This document shows positions 24,601 through 25,586 of a stretch of 25,586 bases of DNA, in pieces. The DNA lies in the NCBI GenBank assembly GCA_001929475.1, contig LXFE01003532.1, forward strand, positions 9,196 through 34,781, written 5' to 3'. The translations under genes and the position numbers were made by a program. Numbering within the stretch: position 1 is the stretch's first letter; each line of letters opens with the position of its first letter. The DNA is from Neolecta irregularis DAH-3 (Eukaryota > Ascomycota > Neolectomycetes > Neolectales > Neolectaceae). The notes beneath the pieces were generated by a model. That model was not told where the DNA came from, made no database searches, and saw only the letters and a list, made by a program, of their open reading frames with translations.

Positions 24601-24943
24601 GCCTATAATGGGTATGCCATTCAACACCCAATATGCTGAACTGCAAGATGGCTATGATGCTACTCGAACGATTCGTCAAATGAACACCATTCAGACGAGT
24701 AACCTTCCAATTATTGCCTTGACCGCCAATGTGGTCCACGGGGATCGAGAGAAGTGTCTTGCTGCAGGCATGAACGATTACATAGCCAAACCAATCAATT
24801 TACCTGTCCTCAGAGAAACCATCGTAAAGTGGGTTTTACCGAAAAAACCAGCAAGCGATGAGCGTCCTACAAAGCTGATGCCATCCTTCAAACCAACACA
24901 GTTAGATGAAGATTCTGAGATGAAGATTAGGTCTGAAGTATGA
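21695..24943 (+). CDS. cytosolic hybrid histidine kinase with PAS-type sensor domains and receiver
   Basis: A phosphorelay sensor: autophosphorylates on His, passes phosphate to its own receiver Asp, then probably to a histidine phosphotransfer protein. Exons: 21695-22081, 22114-22360, 22400-22591, 22629-22958, 22996-23460, 23498-23535, 23573-23715, 23755-24444, 24482-24542, 24581-24611, 24648-24943; 2880 nt, 959 aa; all ten introns GT-AG. Residues 1-540 contain several PAS-like segments: LVAVLDENCKVQCSS near the start, YTHDPLGQLDYFNSYTREWL with a PAC-like tail (residues 275-385), and a third ending before the kinase. The H-box KMSHELRTPLN holds H546. The ATPase has N663 in the N-box, DTGIGIS, FKAFEQ and GGSGLGLCISKQL. 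The receiver has VVEDND, phospho-acceptor D855 in LMDCQMPIMDG, T in ALTAN and K in AKPI, so all key residues are present. No transmembrane segment or signal peptide is visible. An upstream exon is possible. The signal sensed cannot be told from sequence. Confidence 0.92.
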
Positions 24944-25586
24944 CAAAGACATGCAACTTTCTAAGATAAATTCGTGGTTAAGTTTTTGCGATCTCCTATT
25001 CCTTTTTTTTCGGGTTCAGGGTTTCGGGGTGCGAACCAGTTTTTTTGACACTTTCACCGTATGTTAGTTCTTCCAGTGATTCAACGTTGCTGGAAGATAC
25101 TAGAGCATTTGTTCTACGAATGTTTCCCGAAATTGACACTATAAAATATTGTGTTATTTCCCCACTCAGTTCGATCCGAAAGCATCGAGTAATTGTGATC
25201 CCCATGGAACGTAAGTTGGTACCATACGAACTATCAGGTGCAGGCACCCTTCTCGGACTCTTCATGACGGAGAAGATGCATTACCTGGAAGTTTGAGATT
25301 GCCAGGGATATCGTGGGGAACGGTAGCGCAGAATCCATCATACTGTCTGAGAACCGAACTTGGGTTATTGAACTCTTGTGGTCATAGCTCACAAGGGAGA
25401 AGAAGGGGAGAATGAGGCATATTCTTGTTCTGAGGATAGTGCTCAATTGATAATGATGATTATTGAAAAATGCAGTGGCAGAGCGCTATCCTAAATACCG
25501 GCAGTGTAAGCGTCTACCTATTACCAATACGGGAAGAAGGCTTGCAATAATATTGCGGCAATTAAAATTGTATTATATAATATAGA
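24944..25586. other. 3' flank of the histidine kinase with weak open frames
   Basis: Open frames run on both strands (25045-25296 plus, 24996-25265 minus, 25234-25446 minus). The plus-strand frame has protein-like stretches (RMFPEIDTIKYCVIS, RKHRVIVIPMERKLVPYE), and further short coherent pieces follow in another frame to about 25500 (EIARDIVGNGS; SEDSAQLIMMIIEKC). They do not join with splice sites I can defend. This may be the start of a gene that continues past the window, a decayed gene, or chance. A G-rich stretch, GGGTTCAGGGTTTCGGGG, occurs at 25012-25029. Confidence 0.3.

Noticed and set aside
25012-25029. G-rich GGGTTCAGGGTTTCGGGG as interstitial telomere repeat
   Set aside because: Only about two imperfect units with differing spacers, so not distinguishable from chance.

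Overview
The window looks like nuclear DNA of a fungus. The genes are broken by very short spliceosomal introns: I could place 47, of 32 to 54 nt with a mode of 37 nt. The gene set (nitronate monooxygenase, makorin-type RING protein, low-molecular-weight phosphotyrosine phosphatase, VPS13, a TMEM69/DUF3429 membrane protein, an EngB/GTPBP8-type GTPase, a PAS-containing hybrid histidine kinase) fits a fungus well, the hybrid kinase especially. I cannot settle the phylum. The DNA is moderately AT-rich except for a GC-rich patch at about 15.3-16.3 kb.

Layout, left to right. 1-321 is the 3' end of an unrecognised gene. 865-2129 (+) is a nitronate monooxygenase in eight exons. 2280-3736 (+) is a makorin-like CCCH/RING/CCCH protein with a long acidic tail, in five exons. 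4123-4772 (+) is a low-molecular-weight protein tyrosine phosphatase in four exons. 4905-15382 (-) is a complete VPS13 bridge-like lipid-transfer protein: 19 exons, 3261 codons before the stop, convergent with the phosphatase. A GC-rich intergenic stretch of about 235 bp separates VPS13 from the divergent TMEM69-like gene at 15618-16797 (+). 16798-19272 holds no gene I can support. 19273-20116 (-) is the EngB/GTPBP8-type GTPase in three exons. 20725-21348 (-) is a possible unrecognised two-exon gene. 21695-24943 (+) is a cytosolic hybrid histidine kinase in eleven exons. 24944-25586 holds only weak open frames.

The genes look like ordinary, mostly housekeeping neighbours and not a cluster with one joint task. 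Three have likely organelle links: VPS13 at membrane contact sites, and the TMEM69-like protein and the EngB-like GTPase probably in mitochondria. The exon models come from reading frame, family motifs and splice signals read by eye. They close without a frame error: VPS13 exons sum to 9786 nt, the histidine kinase to 2880, the makorin to 1305, the monooxygenase to 990, EngB to 768 and the phosphatase to 516.

The most interesting signal is in the introns, not in a new gene system. Three introns are best explained by GC-AG splicing with donors starting GCA. The phosphatase intron that splits the catalytic cysteine codon fits only a GA-AG intron (or a sequence error). A monooxygenase intron either deletes two residues of a conserved motif or uses another odd donor. 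I found no mobile element, tRNA, rRNA or CRISPR array.
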